Source: Gammaproteobacteria bacterium (GTDB lineage: Bacteria > Pseudomonadota > Gammaproteobacteria > Xanthomonadales > Xanthomonadaceae). Taken from it: a DNA stretch of 29,888 bases. Location: assembly GCA_026398715.1 (NCBI GenBank), contig JAPLSI010000272.1, positions 1 to 29,888 of the forward strand. Reading direction: 5' to 3'. Of this stretch, positions 17,246 through 24,992 are shown piece by piece (position 1 is the first letter of the stretch; each line of letters opens with the position of its first letter). The notes below the pieces were generated by a model. The model ran no database searches, was not told where the DNA came from, and saw nothing but the letters and a program-made list of their open reading frames with translations. The position numbers were made by a program, and so were the translations under genes.

Positions 17246-17493
17246 GGTGAGTACCCTGAGTAATGGAAAATTTGGTGTGTCGGCTGCATTGCCGACTCGT
17301 CTATCAAGCGTGCCTGCGCGGCGTCCTTCCGCAGTTCGTCGCAATGCCATTCCGGGCATTTTTGGGAAGCCACAGCGCAATGCTCAGTCCCGTCCCCAGG
17401 TCGCCCTGAGCAGTAACGGGACTTTAACACGGTAGCCGGGGTCCATGACAGCCAGGTGACCGTCACAAATCCCGGTTTCCGTACGCTGTTTCC
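17246..17493 (-). other. Untranslated region between marC-like gene and TonB receptor
   Basis: 248 nt without a gene. It holds three inverted repeats: GTCGGC/GCCGAC (17279-17296), AATGCC/GGCATT (17343-17360) and TGCTCAG/CTGAGCA around 17380-17412. No clear promoter or T-tract terminator is visible. The two hairpins nearest the receptor start may shape its 5' leader. Confidence 0.4.
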
Positions 17494-18099
17494 TTAACCA
17501 ATCGGGGTTTGGGCGCGCAGGCTGGCGGCGATGCCATCCATCAGCATCTGCACCGAAATCGCCACGAGCAGCATGCCCATCAGGCGCTCCACCGCCACCA
17601 GGAAGGCCTGGCCCAGCACCTTGTACAGCCGGGTCGCCGAGAACAGGATGACCGCCGTGGCCAGCCAGGCCAGGAACAGCGCCAGGCTCCAGTCGGCCAT
17701 GCGATCCGGCTCCTGGCTGCCCAGCAGCATCACCGAGGCCATGCCCGAGGGGCCGGCTACCAGGGGAATGGCCAGGGGCACGATGAAGGGTTCGCCGCCG
17801 GGGGTCTCCCCGAACATGCCCTCGGGGCTGGGGAAGATCATCTTCAGGCCGATCAGGAACAGCACGATGCCGCCGGCGATGGAGACCGATTCCTGGCGCA
17901 GGTGCATCAGTTCGAGCACGTAGATTCCGCCCCACAGGAAGGCGAACAGCACGCCCAGAGCGATCAGCATTTCGCGCAGCAGCACGATCCGCCGGCGGGC
18001 CGGGGTAAGGGGCTTGAGGATGCTCAGGAACACCGGGATGTTGCCCAGCGGGTCCAGGATCAGGAACAGCAGCAGCGCGGTGGAAATGGTGCTGGTCAC
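17494..18099 (-). CDS. MarC-family (YhgN-like) integral membrane protein
   Basis: 201 aa with about six hydrophobic segments, so an inner membrane protein. It matches YhgN closely: LLFLILDPLGNIPVFLSILK at the N-terminus, ESVSIAGGIVLFLIGLKMIFPS in the middle and PFIVPLAIPLVAGPSGMA after it. The family is annotated as putative transporters (NAAT family), but the substrate is not established. The start is GTG 18097-18099. It overlaps the SDR stop codon as GTGA, so the two are translationally coupled in a grxD-SDR-marC operon. Confidence 0.9.
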   Translation of the reverse strand: MTSTISTALLLFLILDPLGNIPVFLSILKPLTPARRRIVLLREMLIALGVLFAFLWGGIYVLELMHLRQESVSIAGGIVLFLIGLKMIFPSPEGMFGETPGGEPFIVPLAIPLVAGPSGMASVMLLGSQEPDRMADWSLALFLAWLATAVILFSATRLYKVLGQAFLVAVERLMGMLLVAISVQMLMDGIAASLRAQTPIG

Positions 18100-18650
18100 G
18101 ACGCCAGGTCCAGGGTGACGACCTGACCGCGACTTTCGATGCCGCCTGCCGACAGCAGCCTTACGCAGGCGCCGGCGTACTGGTCGGGCGACGGGACCCG
18201 TGATGCGGCTTCTTCCACGTAGGCCCGGCTGCGGATGGTGGTGCGCATGGGGCCTGGCTGCAGGGCGCTGACGCGGACGCTGCTGCGGTCGGTCTCGTCG
18301 TGCAGCACCCGGACCAGGCCCAGCAGGCCGGCCTTGGCGACGCCGTAGGTGCCCCAGTGCAGGCCGCCCATCTCGGACTCAATCGTCGATGCCAACTGCT
18401 CGTAGTCCGCGGGATCGGCGCCGGCCAGATCGAGGGGATACAGGGCCGGGGTCGGGCCCAGCGCCTTGACGGCGTCGTAGGTGCGGCTGAGCTTGGGCAC
18501 CTTGCGGCCGAGCAGCACCACGGTCGCCCCGGCCTGCGCGCAAGCCTTGGCCGCGGCCTCGCCCAGGCCGCCGTAGGCGCCCGTCACCAGGATCACGCGA
18601 TCCGACAGGGCCAGCGACCCAGCTGCTGCCGGGGCAGTCGGCGAACTCAT
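18096..18650 (-). CDS. Short-chain dehydrogenase (YciK-like) with its central segment deleted
   Basis: 184 aa from ATG 18648-18650, which overlaps the grxD stop as ATGA. The N-terminal Rossmann motif TGAYGGLG (23-30) and LLGRKVPKL show an NAD(P)-binding SDR of the YciK type, and TYGVAKAG keeps the YxxxK pair (Tyr102, Lys106), followed by QPGPMRT. The family is about 245 aa. Here GGLH (95-98) runs directly into WGTYG (99-103), whereas relatives have about 65 residues between these points, including the NAG strand and the catalytic Ser. The frame is kept, so the product is expressed but very unlikely to be an active oxidoreductase. Real deletion and assembly error are both open. Confidence 0.8.
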   Translation of the reverse strand: MSSPTAPAAAGSLALSDRVILVTGAYGGLGEAAAKACAQAGATVVLLGRKVPKLSRTYDAVKALGPTPALYPLDLAGADPADYEQLASTIESEMGGLHWGTYGVAKAGLLGLVRVLHDETDRSSVRVSALQPGPMRTTIRSRAYVEEAASRVPSPDQYAGACVRLLSAGGIESRGQVVTLDLAS

Positions 18651-18970
18651 GCGGCCTTCTGCGCCTCGGCCACCATGCGCGCCAGCTCGCCGCTCTCGAA
18701 CAATTCGACGGTGATGTCGCAGCCGCCGATGAATTCGCCATTGATGAACAGCTGCGGAAAGGTCGGCCAGTCGGAAAAACGCGGCAGGTCGGCGCGGATC
18801 TCGGGGTCCTGCAGCACGTTGACGGAATGGATCTGCGCGCCGGCCTGCTTCAGGACCTGGCTGGCCCGGCTGGAAAAACCGCACATCGGGAACTGTGGCG
18901 TGCCCTTCATGAAAAGCACCACCGGGTGGCCTTCCACTTCGGTCCGGATGCGGTCGATCGTTGCGTTCAT
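18647..18970 (-). CDS. grxD: Monothiol glutaredoxin, CGFS type
   Basis: 107 aa from ATG 18968-18970. Grx4-type glutaredoxins carry or transfer [2Fe-2S] clusters with glutathione rather than reduce disulphides. The active motif CGFS is at 30-33 in GTPQFPMCGFSSRASQVL, followed by WPTFPQLFINGEFIGGCDI, the glutathione-binding TFPQ and GGCD elements. The length is normal. It is first in the grxD-SDR-marC operon, with ATGA overlap to the SDR, and is divergent from sodB. Confidence 0.96.
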   Translation of the reverse strand: MNATIDRIRTEVEGHPVVLFMKGTPQFPMCGFSSRASQVLKQAGAQIHSVNVLQDPEIRADLPRFSDWPTFPQLFINGEFIGGCDITVELFESGELARMVAEAQKAA

Positions 18971-19020
18971 CTCGTATCTCCGTTCACGCGCGGGAACGGA
19001 TGCCCGGCGTACCTTCAGGC

Positions 19021-19030
19021 TAGAATTATA
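19021..19030. promoter_or_regulatory. Overlapping divergent -10 boxes for sodB and grxD
   Basis: TAGAATTATA contains TAGAAT (19021-19026, plus strand, toward sodB) and TATAAT (19025-19030 read on the minus strand, toward grxD). Neither has a good -35 at normal spacing. A GGCCACG/CGTGGCC inverted repeat (19038-19058) lies in the sodB leader. Confidence 0.4.
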
Positions 19031-19080
19031 AGGCTTAGGCCACGCAGGGCGCGTGGCCCCCATCACCGGAAGGAATCCCC

Positions 19081-19659
19081 ATGGCTGTCGAACTGCCCCC
19101 CCTGCCCTACGATCGCACCGCGCTGGCGCCGCACATCTCCGCGGAAACGATCGATTTCCACTATGGCAAGCACCACCAGACCTACGTCACCAACCTCAAC
19201 AACCTGATCAAGGGCACCGAGTTCGACGACCTCGACCTGGAAGCCATCGTGCGCAAGGCGCAGGGCGGCATGTTCAACAACGCCGCGCAGATCTGGAACC
19301 ACACGTTCTACTGGAACTGCCTGAAGCCAGAGGGCGGCGGCGAACCTTCCGGAAAATTGGGTGACGCCATCGCCAAGACCTTTGGCAGCTTCGCGGCGTT
19401 CAAGGAAGAGTTCACGAAGACGGCGATCGGCACCTTTGGATCAGGCTGGGCCTGGCTGGTGCAGCGTCCCGACGGCAGCCTGGGCCTGGTCAGCACGCCC
19501 AATGCAGCCACGCCGCTTACCGGCAACGACAAGCCGTTGCTTACCTGCGATGTCTGGGAACACGCGTACTACATCGACTACCGCAACGCGCGGCCGAAGT
19601 ACGTGGAAGCGTTCTGGAACCTGGTCAATTGGGACTACGCCGCGTCGCAGATGGCGTAA
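19081..19659 (+). CDS. sodB: Superoxide dismutase, iron type
   Basis: 192 aa, cytoplasmic, converts superoxide to oxygen and peroxide. Metal ligands are visible at His27 (HYGKHHQTY), His74 ([10 protein letters not shown]), Asp157 and His161 ([18 protein letters not shown]). Gln70 in NNAAQIWNH points to the iron rather than manganese form. ATG 19081 is preceded by GGAAGGAA. It is divergent from grxD, another gene of oxygen and iron stress, and converges on purK. Confidence 0.97.
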   Translation: MAVELPPLPYDRTALAPHISAETIDFHYGKHHQTYVTNLNNLIKGTEFDDLDLEAIVRKAQGGMFNNAAQIWNHTFYWNCLKPEGGGEPSGKLGDAIAKTFGSFAAFKEEFTKTAIGTFGSGWAWLVQRPDGSLGLVSTPNAATPLTGNDKPLLTCDVWEHAYYIDYRNARPKYVEAFWNLVNWDYAASQMA

Positions 19660-19683
19660 GCGGCAGCGACAATCACCCGACAA

Positions 19684-19709
19684 CAGGCCGCTGGAACGTC
19701 AGCGGCCTG
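19684..19709. repeat. Hairpin between the converging sodB and purK genes
   Basis: A perfect 10-bp inverted repeat CAGGCCGCTG/CAGCGGCCTG with a 6-nt loop, covering the purK stop codon. No T-tract follows on either strand, so it is at best a weak terminator or an mRNA 3'-end stabiliser. Confidence 0.45.
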
Positions 19710-20844
19710 ACAATCGATCCAGCACGGGCTGAACCTGGCCCGTGCGTTCCAGCGCAGTGCCGACCCGCTTCAATGCGTCGGCCAATTCAGCGACGTCATC
19801 GGCACGCAGCGTGGCATGGCCCACCTTGCGGCCGACCCGCGATGTCTTGCCGTAATCGTGCCAATGCCCGCAGGCCTCGGCCAGGATAGGTTCGGCCGAA
19901 GGCAGGCTGCCGATCCAGTTGAGCATGCACGACTCGCCGATGCTGCGCGTGCTGCCCAGCGGCAAGCCCAGCACCGCGCGCAGATGGTTTTCGAACTGCG
20001 ATGTCTCGGCGCCTTCGATGGTCCAGTGCCCGGAGTTGTGCACCCGCGGCGCCATTTCGTTGGCAAGCAACCGGCCCTCGTGCACGAACAGCTCCAGCGC
20101 GAACACGCCGACATAGTCCAGCGCTTCGGCGACACGACGCGCGTTGGCGATCGCCGTCGCAGCCAGGGCTTCGTCCACCGTCGCCGGTGCGAGGCTGGCG
20201 GAGAGCACGCCGTTTTCATGCCAGTTTTCGGTCAGCGGCCAGGCGCGGAATTCGCCGTCCTTGCCACGCACCGCGACCACCGACAACTCGCGCTGGAACG
20301 GCACGAAGGCTTCAAGGATGAGTCCGACCGACGAGGCCTGCGAACCGAGCGACTGCCACGCAGCCTCGATGTCCGACTGCGACTTGATGCGGAACTGGCC
20401 CTTGCCGTCGTAGCCCAGGCGACGCGTCTTCAGGATCGCAGGCACGCCGACTTTTTCGATGGCGGCCAGCAAGCCTTCGCGGGAATCGATGTCGACGAAA
20501 TCGGGCGTGCCGATTCCCAGTTCACGGAACAGGGTTTTTTCGGCGAGGCGGTCCTGGGCGATGGCAAGCGCGCGCGGACTGGGAAATACCGGGATGCGCT
20601 CGGCCAGCCACTGCGCCGATTCGGCCGGCACGTTTTCAAAATCAAAGGTGGCCACGTCCACGCGCGAGGCAAATTCGGCAAGCGCGGGCTGGTTTCGGTA
20701 GTCCGCTTGCAAGCTGGGCACGAATTGCGCGGCGCAGGCATCGGCCGTGCTGTCGAGCACCAGGAATCGCAAGCCCAGCGGCGCGCCGGAAAGCGCGAGC
20801 ATGCGGGCCAGTTGCCCGCCGCCAAGAATGCCTACGGTGGTCAC
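19699..20844 (-). CDS. purK: 5-(carboxyamino)imidazole ribonucleotide synthase
   Basis: 381 aa, ATP-grasp enzyme that makes N5-CAIR from AIR, bicarbonate and ATP in purine synthesis. The N-terminus [18 protein letters not shown] is the family signature. ATP-grasp elements include [20 protein letters not shown] and the metal-binding [18 protein letters not shown]. The start is GTG 20842-20844, overlapping the purE stop as GTGA, so purE and purK are translationally coupled and act in consecutive steps. Confidence 0.97.
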   Translation of the reverse strand: MTTVGILGGGQLARMLALSGAPLGLRFLVLDSTADACAAQFVPSLQADYRNQPALAEFASRVDVATFDFENVPAESAQWLAERIPVFPSPRALAIAQDRLAEKTLFRELGIGTPDFVDIDSREGLLAAIEKVGVPAILKTRRLGYDGKGQFRIKSQSDIEAAWQSLGSQASSVGLILEAFVPFQRELSVVAVRGKDGEFRAWPLTENWHENGVLSASLAPATVDEALAATAIANARRVAEALDYVGVFALELFVHEGRLLANEMAPRVHNSGHWTIEGAETSQFENHLRAVLGLPLGSTRSIGESCMLNWIGSLPSAEPILAEACGHWHDYGKTSRVGRKVGHATLRADDVAELADALKRVGTALERTGQVQPVLDRLSGR

Positions 20845-21344
20845 GCCGGCCGGGGGTCCAGCTGGTCGAGCACGTCCTGGGTCTGCCGCGCGCGGAAAGC
20901 GTCCAGCGCATGGGCGACTTCGACATTCGTCAACGCAAGGATGGCCGCCGCGAACAAGCCGGCATTGGCCGCTCCGGCCGCGCCGATGGCGAAGGTCGCC
21001 ACGGGAATGCCCGCCGGCATCTGCGCGATGGACAACAGCGAATCGAGCCCGTTCAGCGCCTTGCTCTGCACCGGCACGCCAAGCACCGGCAATCGTGTCT
21101 TCGCCGCCAGCATGCCGGGCAGGTGCGCCGCGCCGCCGGCGCCGGCGATGATCACCCGGATGCCGCGCGTGGCCGCCGTCTCGGCGTACTGGAACAACAG
21201 GTCGGGGGTGCGGTGTGCGGAGACCACCTGTACTTCGCAGCGGATGCCCATTTCTTCCAGGCGGGCGACGGCGTGCTGCATGGTGTCCCAGTCGTTACGG
21301 GACCCCATCACGACTCCGACGGTGGGCGCAGTGCTTGTGCTCAT
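20841..21344 (-). CDS. purE: N5-carboxyaminoimidazole ribonucleotide mutase
   Basis: 167 aa from ATG 21342-21344; an in-frame GTG six codons upstream is less likely because the family begins close to [11 protein letters not shown]. PurE moves the carboxylate of N5-CAIR to give CAIR, directly after PurK. Signature segments are [22 protein letters not shown] and [14 protein letters not shown], with [21 protein letters not shown]. It overlaps purK as GTGA. A -10-like TAGAAT is at 21382-21387 on the minus strand, with no convincing -35. Confidence 0.96.
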   Translation of the reverse strand: MSTSTAPTVGVVMGSRNDWDTMQHAVARLEEMGIRCEVQVVSAHRTPDLLFQYAETAATRGIRVIIAGAGGAAHLPGMLAAKTRLPVLGVPVQSKALNGLDSLLSIAQMPAGIPVATFAIGAAGAANAGLFAAAILALTNVEVAHALDAFRARQTQDVLDQLDPRPA

Positions 21345-21418
21345 GGCAGGTCCATGGTCCACCGAACGGGGCGAAGCGCGTATTCTAGACGCATCCCACG
21401 GCTGACTCTACGACCCCA

Positions 21419-21685
21419 ATGGACCGCAAGCTGCTCGACATCCTGTGCTGCCCCGTCACCAAGCAGCCCCTGGCGCTGCTGGACAAGTCCGAACTGGCCG
21501 CGTTGAACGAAGCCATCGCCGCCGGCGGCCTGCTGCGGGCCGATGGCAGCACGCAATCCGAGCCAATCAGCGAAGGCCTGGTCACCCGCGACCACCACAC
21601 CCTGTACCGGATAGACGACGGCATACCCGTGCTGCTGGCCGACGAGGCCATCGCCACGGCCGCCATCCCCGGCTTTCCGCGCTGA
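21419..21685 (+). CDS. Trm112/YcaR-family small protein
   Basis: 88 aa, starting [18 protein letters not shown] and ending near [17 protein letters not shown], the two ends that define the Trm112-like (UPF0434/YcaR) family. Typical members are about 60 aa; the extra middle ([21 protein letters not shown]) resembles the longer form I associate with Xanthomonadales. Trm112 in eukaryotes activates methyltransferases; the bacterial role is not settled. The second zinc-type cysteine pair is absent. It is divergent from purE and lies 2 nt before nadC, so the two are probably co-transcribed. Confidence 0.85.
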   Translation: MDRKLLDILCCPVTKQPLALLDKSELAALNEAIAAGGLLRADGSTQSEPISEGLVTRDHHTLYRIDDGIPVLLADEAIATAAIPGFPR

Positions 21686-21687
21686 TC

Positions 21688-22551
21688 GTGGCGGGCCCCC
21701 TGTCGGCTTCGCAACTGCAGCCGGCACAGGCGCAAGTCGAGTCGGATGTCGATCGCGCGCTGGCCGAGGACCTGGGTGATGGCGACGTTACCGCCTCGCT
21801 GCTGCCTGAAACCATCCAGCGCGGTTACGTCATCGCGAAAGAGTCAGCCGTCATCGCCGGCCGGCCCTGGTTCGACGCGTGCTTCGCCCGGCTCGACCCG
21901 TCCTGGCGCGTGCAGTGGGCCGCAGCAGAAGGTGAACGCGTGCACGCGCAGTCCGTGGTCTGCCGATTCGAGGGCAACTCGCGCGCGCTGGTCAGCGCCG
22001 AGCGTTGCGCGCTGAATTTCCTGCAGACGCTTTCGGCCACCGCCACGCGCACGGCCGAATTCGTCGCCGCGGTCGCCGGCACCGGCGCGCGCATCCTCGA
22101 TACCCGCAAGACCCTGCCCGGCCTGCGGGTTGCGCAAAAGTACGCGGTTCGCGTCGGCGGCGGCAGCAATCATCGGCTTGGCCTTTACGACGCGGTGATG
22201 CTGAAGGAAAACCATATCCTGGCGGCTGGCTCGATCACCGCCGCGGCAGCGACGGCCCGCGCCCGCTATCCGCAATTGCCGCTGATCATCGAAGTGGAAT
22301 CGCTCGATGAATTGCGCCAGGCGCTGGAAACCGATTGCACCCGAATCCTCATCGACGATTTTTCGCTCGCCGACATGCGCGAGGCCGTGCGCATCGCCGC
22401 GGGCAAGGTTCCGCTGGAAGTGTCAGGCGGCGTGGACCTGCAGCGGGTGCGCGAGATCGCGCTGACCGGCGTGGACTGCATCTCGGTGGGCGCCATTACC
22501 AAGCATGTGCATGCCATCGATTTCTCGATGCGGCTGGGCGACCACGCCTAA
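21688..22551 (+). CDS. nadC: Nicotinate-nucleotide pyrophosphorylase (carboxylating)
   Basis: 287 aa; makes nicotinate mononucleotide from quinolinate and PRPP in NAD synthesis. The start is taken as GTG 21688-21690 (MAGPLSASQLQPAQ), two bases after the trm112-like stop. The open frame extends upstream through that gene but without family sequence. Signatures: EDLGDGDVTASLLP, NFLQTLSATAT, ILDTRKTLPGLR, QKYAVRVGGGSNHRLGLYD, LKENHI, IEVESLDE, LIDDFS and VSGGVDL. The length is normal (E. coli 297 aa). Confidence 0.95.
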   Translation: MAGPLSASQLQPAQAQVESDVDRALAEDLGDGDVTASLLPETIQRGYVIAKESAVIAGRPWFDACFARLDPSWRVQWAAAEGERVHAQSVVCRFEGNSRALVSAERCALNFLQTLSATATRTAEFVAAVAGTGARILDTRKTLPGLRVAQKYAVRVGGGSNHRLGLYDAVMLKENHILAAGSITAAAATARARYPQLPLIIEVESLDELRQALETDCTRILIDDFSLADMREAVRIAAGKVPLEVSGGVDLQRVREIALTGVDCISVGAITKHVHAIDFSMRLGDHA

Positions 22552-22571
22552 GGCTGGCGCCTCAGCACCCG

Positions 22572-23354
22572 CTAGCGTCGCAGCACCAGCAGGATGATCA
22601 CCGACAGCGCCGACAGAGTCAGCAAGGTCAGCGCCCATATCTGCAGCTTCTGGCCCGTGGTGAGGCCGGCCGGCTTGGCGGGCCCCGAAGGCGCGGCTGC
22701 CGGCATTTCCATGCCCGGCGACACCAGCATGAAACGCACCGCGTCGAGCCTGAGTTCGTCGCCCGGCTTGAGGAATCCCTGGCGGACGCGCTTGTTGTTG
22801 ATGTAGGTGCCGTTGGCCGAATCGAGGTCTTCCACCGACAGGCCGTCCTGGGTTGGCTTGACCAGCGCATGCCGGCGCGACATCTCGTCGGCAGGCACCG
22901 AGATATCGCACTCCGCCGCGCGGCCGATGACCACCGGACCGGTAATCGGAAACACCTTGCTGAAGACTGCGCCGGAAACGCCGCGCAGCAGGAACTTTGG
23001 CAACGCGAGGCGCACGCGCGTGGCGTTGTCGTTGTTTTCATCGACGTCGGCGGCCGACAGTGCGCGCGCGTCCTCCACCACGACATAGCGGGCCGTTACC
23101 GGACCGATCGACAGCAGGTCGCCGGAGCGCAGCCCCATGATGTCGGTGACCGGCTTGCCATTGACCGACACCGGCCCGGCGCCGGCGGGAACCTGGAGGT
23201 TGGCGCCGCTGCTGGTCAGGTGGATGACGCAATGCACTGGCAATATCCCTTCCAGGCGAAGCACTGCGGCGCCCTGCGCGTCCGAACCGATGCGATTCAC
23301 GCCCGGGTTCAGCAGCACCTGACCGTGCTCGCCATTGGGAAACACCAGTTTCAT
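22572..23354 (-). CDS. Tandem FHA-domain protein with C-terminal membrane anchor
   Basis: 260 aa from ATG 23352-23354 with GGAGG upstream. FHA domains bind phosphothreonine peptides. The first (about 1-95) is divergent: it keeps NRIGSD and VSVNGKPV but its SxxH region reads LPVHCVIHL. The second (about 125-212) is canonical: VVIGR (142-146), MSRRHALV with Ser159 and His162, and SANGTYINN with Asn181 and Gly182. A Pro/Ala linker leads to one membrane helix (239-258) and two terminal arginines, so the FHA domains probably face the cytoplasm. It converges on nadC with a 20-nt gap. No kinase gene is nearby. The partner is unknown. Confidence 0.88.
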   Translation of the reverse strand: MKLVFPNGEHGQVLLNPGVNRIGSDAQGAAVLRLEGILPVHCVIHLTSSGANLQVPAGAGPVSVNGKPVTDIMGLRSGDLLSIGPVTARYVVVEDARALSAADVDENNDNATRVRLALPKFLLRGVSGAVFSKVFPITGPVVIGRAAECDISVPADEMSRRHALVKPTQDGLSVEDLDSANGTYINNKRVRQGFLKPGDELRLDAVRFMLVSPGMEMPAAAPSGPAKPAGLTTGQKLQIWALTLLTLSALSVIILLVLRR

Positions 23355-23482
23355 CTTTCGCCCTCCCGCGAAAATGCCAAGCCGCTGTCGCGCCTTGCAG
23401 TGCCTATCTTAGCGACACGTGGCGGGAAAATCCGGGGCGCCGCCGACTTGAGCCAGCTCCCATGCAGCCCCACACTAGGGAC

Positions 23483-23806
23483 ATGAGTATTTCCCTGTTC
23501 GTACTTCTGGTCCTGGCCGCAGGCATCGCATTCTGGTTTTCGGGGCGCGCGGCGGCCGAAAATGCCGCCGTGCATGGCCGGCGGGCCTGCAAGCATGCGG
23601 GCGTGCAGTGGCTCGACCAAAGCGTGCACCAGGTCCGCGTCAGGTTGGGCCGCGATGCGCAGGGCCGGGTTCGCTGGCAGCGCCAATACCGCTTCGAATA
23701 CTCCGATGGCGGCGAAGACCGGCACGCCGGCCTGATCACCATGCTGGGCAGCGAACTGGAAAGCCTGGTTGGCCCGATGCCGCGCACGGTCGAGACGATC
23801 AACTGA
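23483..23806 (+). CDS. DUF3301 family small membrane-anchored protein
   Basis: 107 aa from ATG 23483-23485; an in-frame ATG at 23462 is also possible, as neither has a strong Shine-Dalgarno. The first 20 residues (MSISLFVLLVLAAGIAFWF) form one membrane segment. Then comes RRACKHAGVQWLDQSVHQVRVRLGRDAQGRVRWQRQYRFEYS, which I recognise as DUF3301. The function is unknown. It converges on sspB with 23 nt between stops. Confidence 0.8.
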   Translation: MSISLFVLLVLAAGIAFWFSGRAAAENAAVHGRRACKHAGVQWLDQSVHQVRVRLGRDAQGRVRWQRQYRFEYSDGGEDRHAGLITMLGSELESLVGPMPRTVETIN

Positions 23807-23829
23807 TCCCCGGCTCACTGAAACCAGGC

Positions 23830-24228
23830 TCACTTGACCACGCGCAGGTGGCCGCCCCGCTTCGGGCCATCGTCTGGCGGCTCGGGGCTTGAATCGGGTT
23901 CGTCGGCAGGCATCGTTCCGCCATCCTCGGGCAACATCATTCCTTGCCCGGTTTCCTGCGCATAGATAGCCAGGATCGCCGACATCGGCACCACCACGGC
24001 TTGGCTGACGCCACCGAAACGCGCCTTGAAGCGCACGTCCCGATTGCCCAGGTCCAGGTTTGCGACGGCGCGCATGGCGATGTTGAGCACCACGCGACCC
24101 TCCTTCACCGTGGACGCCGGCACCTGCACACCCTCGCGCGTGGCATCGACCAGCAGGTGCGGGGTCATGGAGTTGTCGCCAATCCACTGGTACAACGCCC
24201 GCAGCAGGTACGGACGGTTGGACGTCAT
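23830..24228 (-). CDS. sspB: ClpXP protease specificity-enhancing factor
   Basis: 132 aa from ATG 24226-24228 (MTSNRPYLLRALYQW). SspB tethers ssrA-tagged proteins to ClpX. The N-terminal domain (PYLLRALYQWIGDNSMTPHLLVDA, VNAxx replaced by VQVPASTVKEGRVVLNIAMRAV, FKARFGGVSQAVVVPMSAILAIYA) matches the substrate-binding fold. An acidic linker (DEPDSSPEPPDD) leads to the C-terminal ClpX-binding tail RGGHLRVVK. It follows sspA by 14 nt, the usual order. Confidence 0.94.
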   Translation of the reverse strand: MTSNRPYLLRALYQWIGDNSMTPHLLVDATREGVQVPASTVKEGRVVLNIAMRAVANLDLGNRDVRFKARFGGVSQAVVVPMSAILAIYAQETGQGMMLPEDGGTMPADEPDSSPEPPDDGPKRGGHLRVVK

Positions 24229-24242
24229 CGGTGTTGCATCGC

Positions 24243-24878
24243 TCACGCAGGCAGCTCGCGAAGCAGTTTTTCTTCGGGCGTCAGGCTGCGCAGGAAGCCC
24301 GGGTTGCGGAAGATGCGCAGCCCATAATCCTCGATCAGCTTCGCTTCCTTCGGCAGCACGATGCCAAGGGCGGGAAGCCGGAAGACGATGGGGGCGACCG
24401 CGCAATCAGCCAGGCTCATTTCAGGATTCAGGAAGAAGCGCGCGGCCTTGAACAAAGGCAAGGCGCCGAGCAGCAGTTCCTTGAGGCGCTTGCGCGCGGC
24501 TTCCGCCTGCATCTTGCTGCCGTTCTGGATGGCCTGCACATGCGGCACCCACTCCAGTTCGACCCGCAGCATGGCCAGCCGGAGGCGCGCGCGCGACAGC
24601 GGATCGACCGGCATCAAGGGCGGATGCGGATAGCGTTCGTCGAGGTATTCGCTGACCACGGAAGCCGCGTACAGCACGAGGTCGCGGTCGACCAGGGTCG
24701 GAACGGAGTGGTAGGGGTTGAGGTCGAGCAAGTCCTCGGGCGGATTGGCTGTATCCACGGGGACCAGTTCGTAACTGACGCCCTTCGCCGCCAACACCAG
24801 GCGAACCCGGTGGCAGACGACACAATCGGGTGAGGAGAACAACGTCAATGCGTTGCGGATACGCGGACTAGCGGCCAT
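24243..24878 (-). CDS. sspA: Stringent starvation protein A
   Basis: 211 aa from ATG 24876-24878, with GAGG eight bases upstream. SspA has a glutathione-transferase fold and acts as an RNA polymerase-associated factor. The thioredoxin-like N-domain reads LTLFSSPDCVVCHRVRLVLAAKG, then VDTANPPEDLLDLNPYHSVPTLVDR and EYLDERYPHPPLMPV, followed by the helical C-domain. E. coli SspA has no cysteines in the first motif; here it is CVVC (19-22). It is in the same orientation as petC (115 nt gap) and sspB (14 nt), the common petABC-sspAB layout. Confidence 0.94.
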   Translation of the reverse strand: MAASPRIRNALTLFSSPDCVVCHRVRLVLAAKGVSYELVPVDTANPPEDLLDLNPYHSVPTLVDRDLVLYAASVVSEYLDERYPHPPLMPVDPLSRARLRLAMLRVELEWVPHVQAIQNGSKMQAEAARKRLKELLLGALPLFKAARFFLNPEMSLADCAVAPIVFRLPALGIVLPKEAKLIEDYGLRIFRNPGFLRSLTPEEKLLRELPA

Positions 24879-24933
24879 CAAGGGCACCTCGAGGGGACAC
24901 CGCGGCCCCCTGCCGTGGATTGTCCAAGCCCTA

Positions 24934-24983
24934 CCCTGCCGAAACGGCAGGGATTCCGCAAGGCCTCCGGCGCACGCGCCGGA
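24934..24983 (-). repeat. Two strong hairpins between petC and sspA
   Basis: Perfect inverted repeats CCCTGCCG/CGGCAGGG (24934-24952, 3-nt loop) and TCCGGCGC/GCGCCGGA (24966-24983). Neither is followed by a T-tract on the minus strand. They may modulate read-through from petABC into sspAB, or stabilise the petC mRNA end. Confidence 0.5.
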
Positions 24984-24992
24984 AATCGTGAC

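Noticed and set aside
17445..17475. GTGACGGTCAC palindrome upstream of the TonB receptor as a CRP/Clp site
   Set aside because: The spacing between half sites is too short for the TGTGA-N6-TCACA pattern.
23812..23835. Direct repeat GGCTCACT near the DUF3301 and sspB stop codons
   Set aside because: Only 8 bases twice, with no further copies; likely chance.
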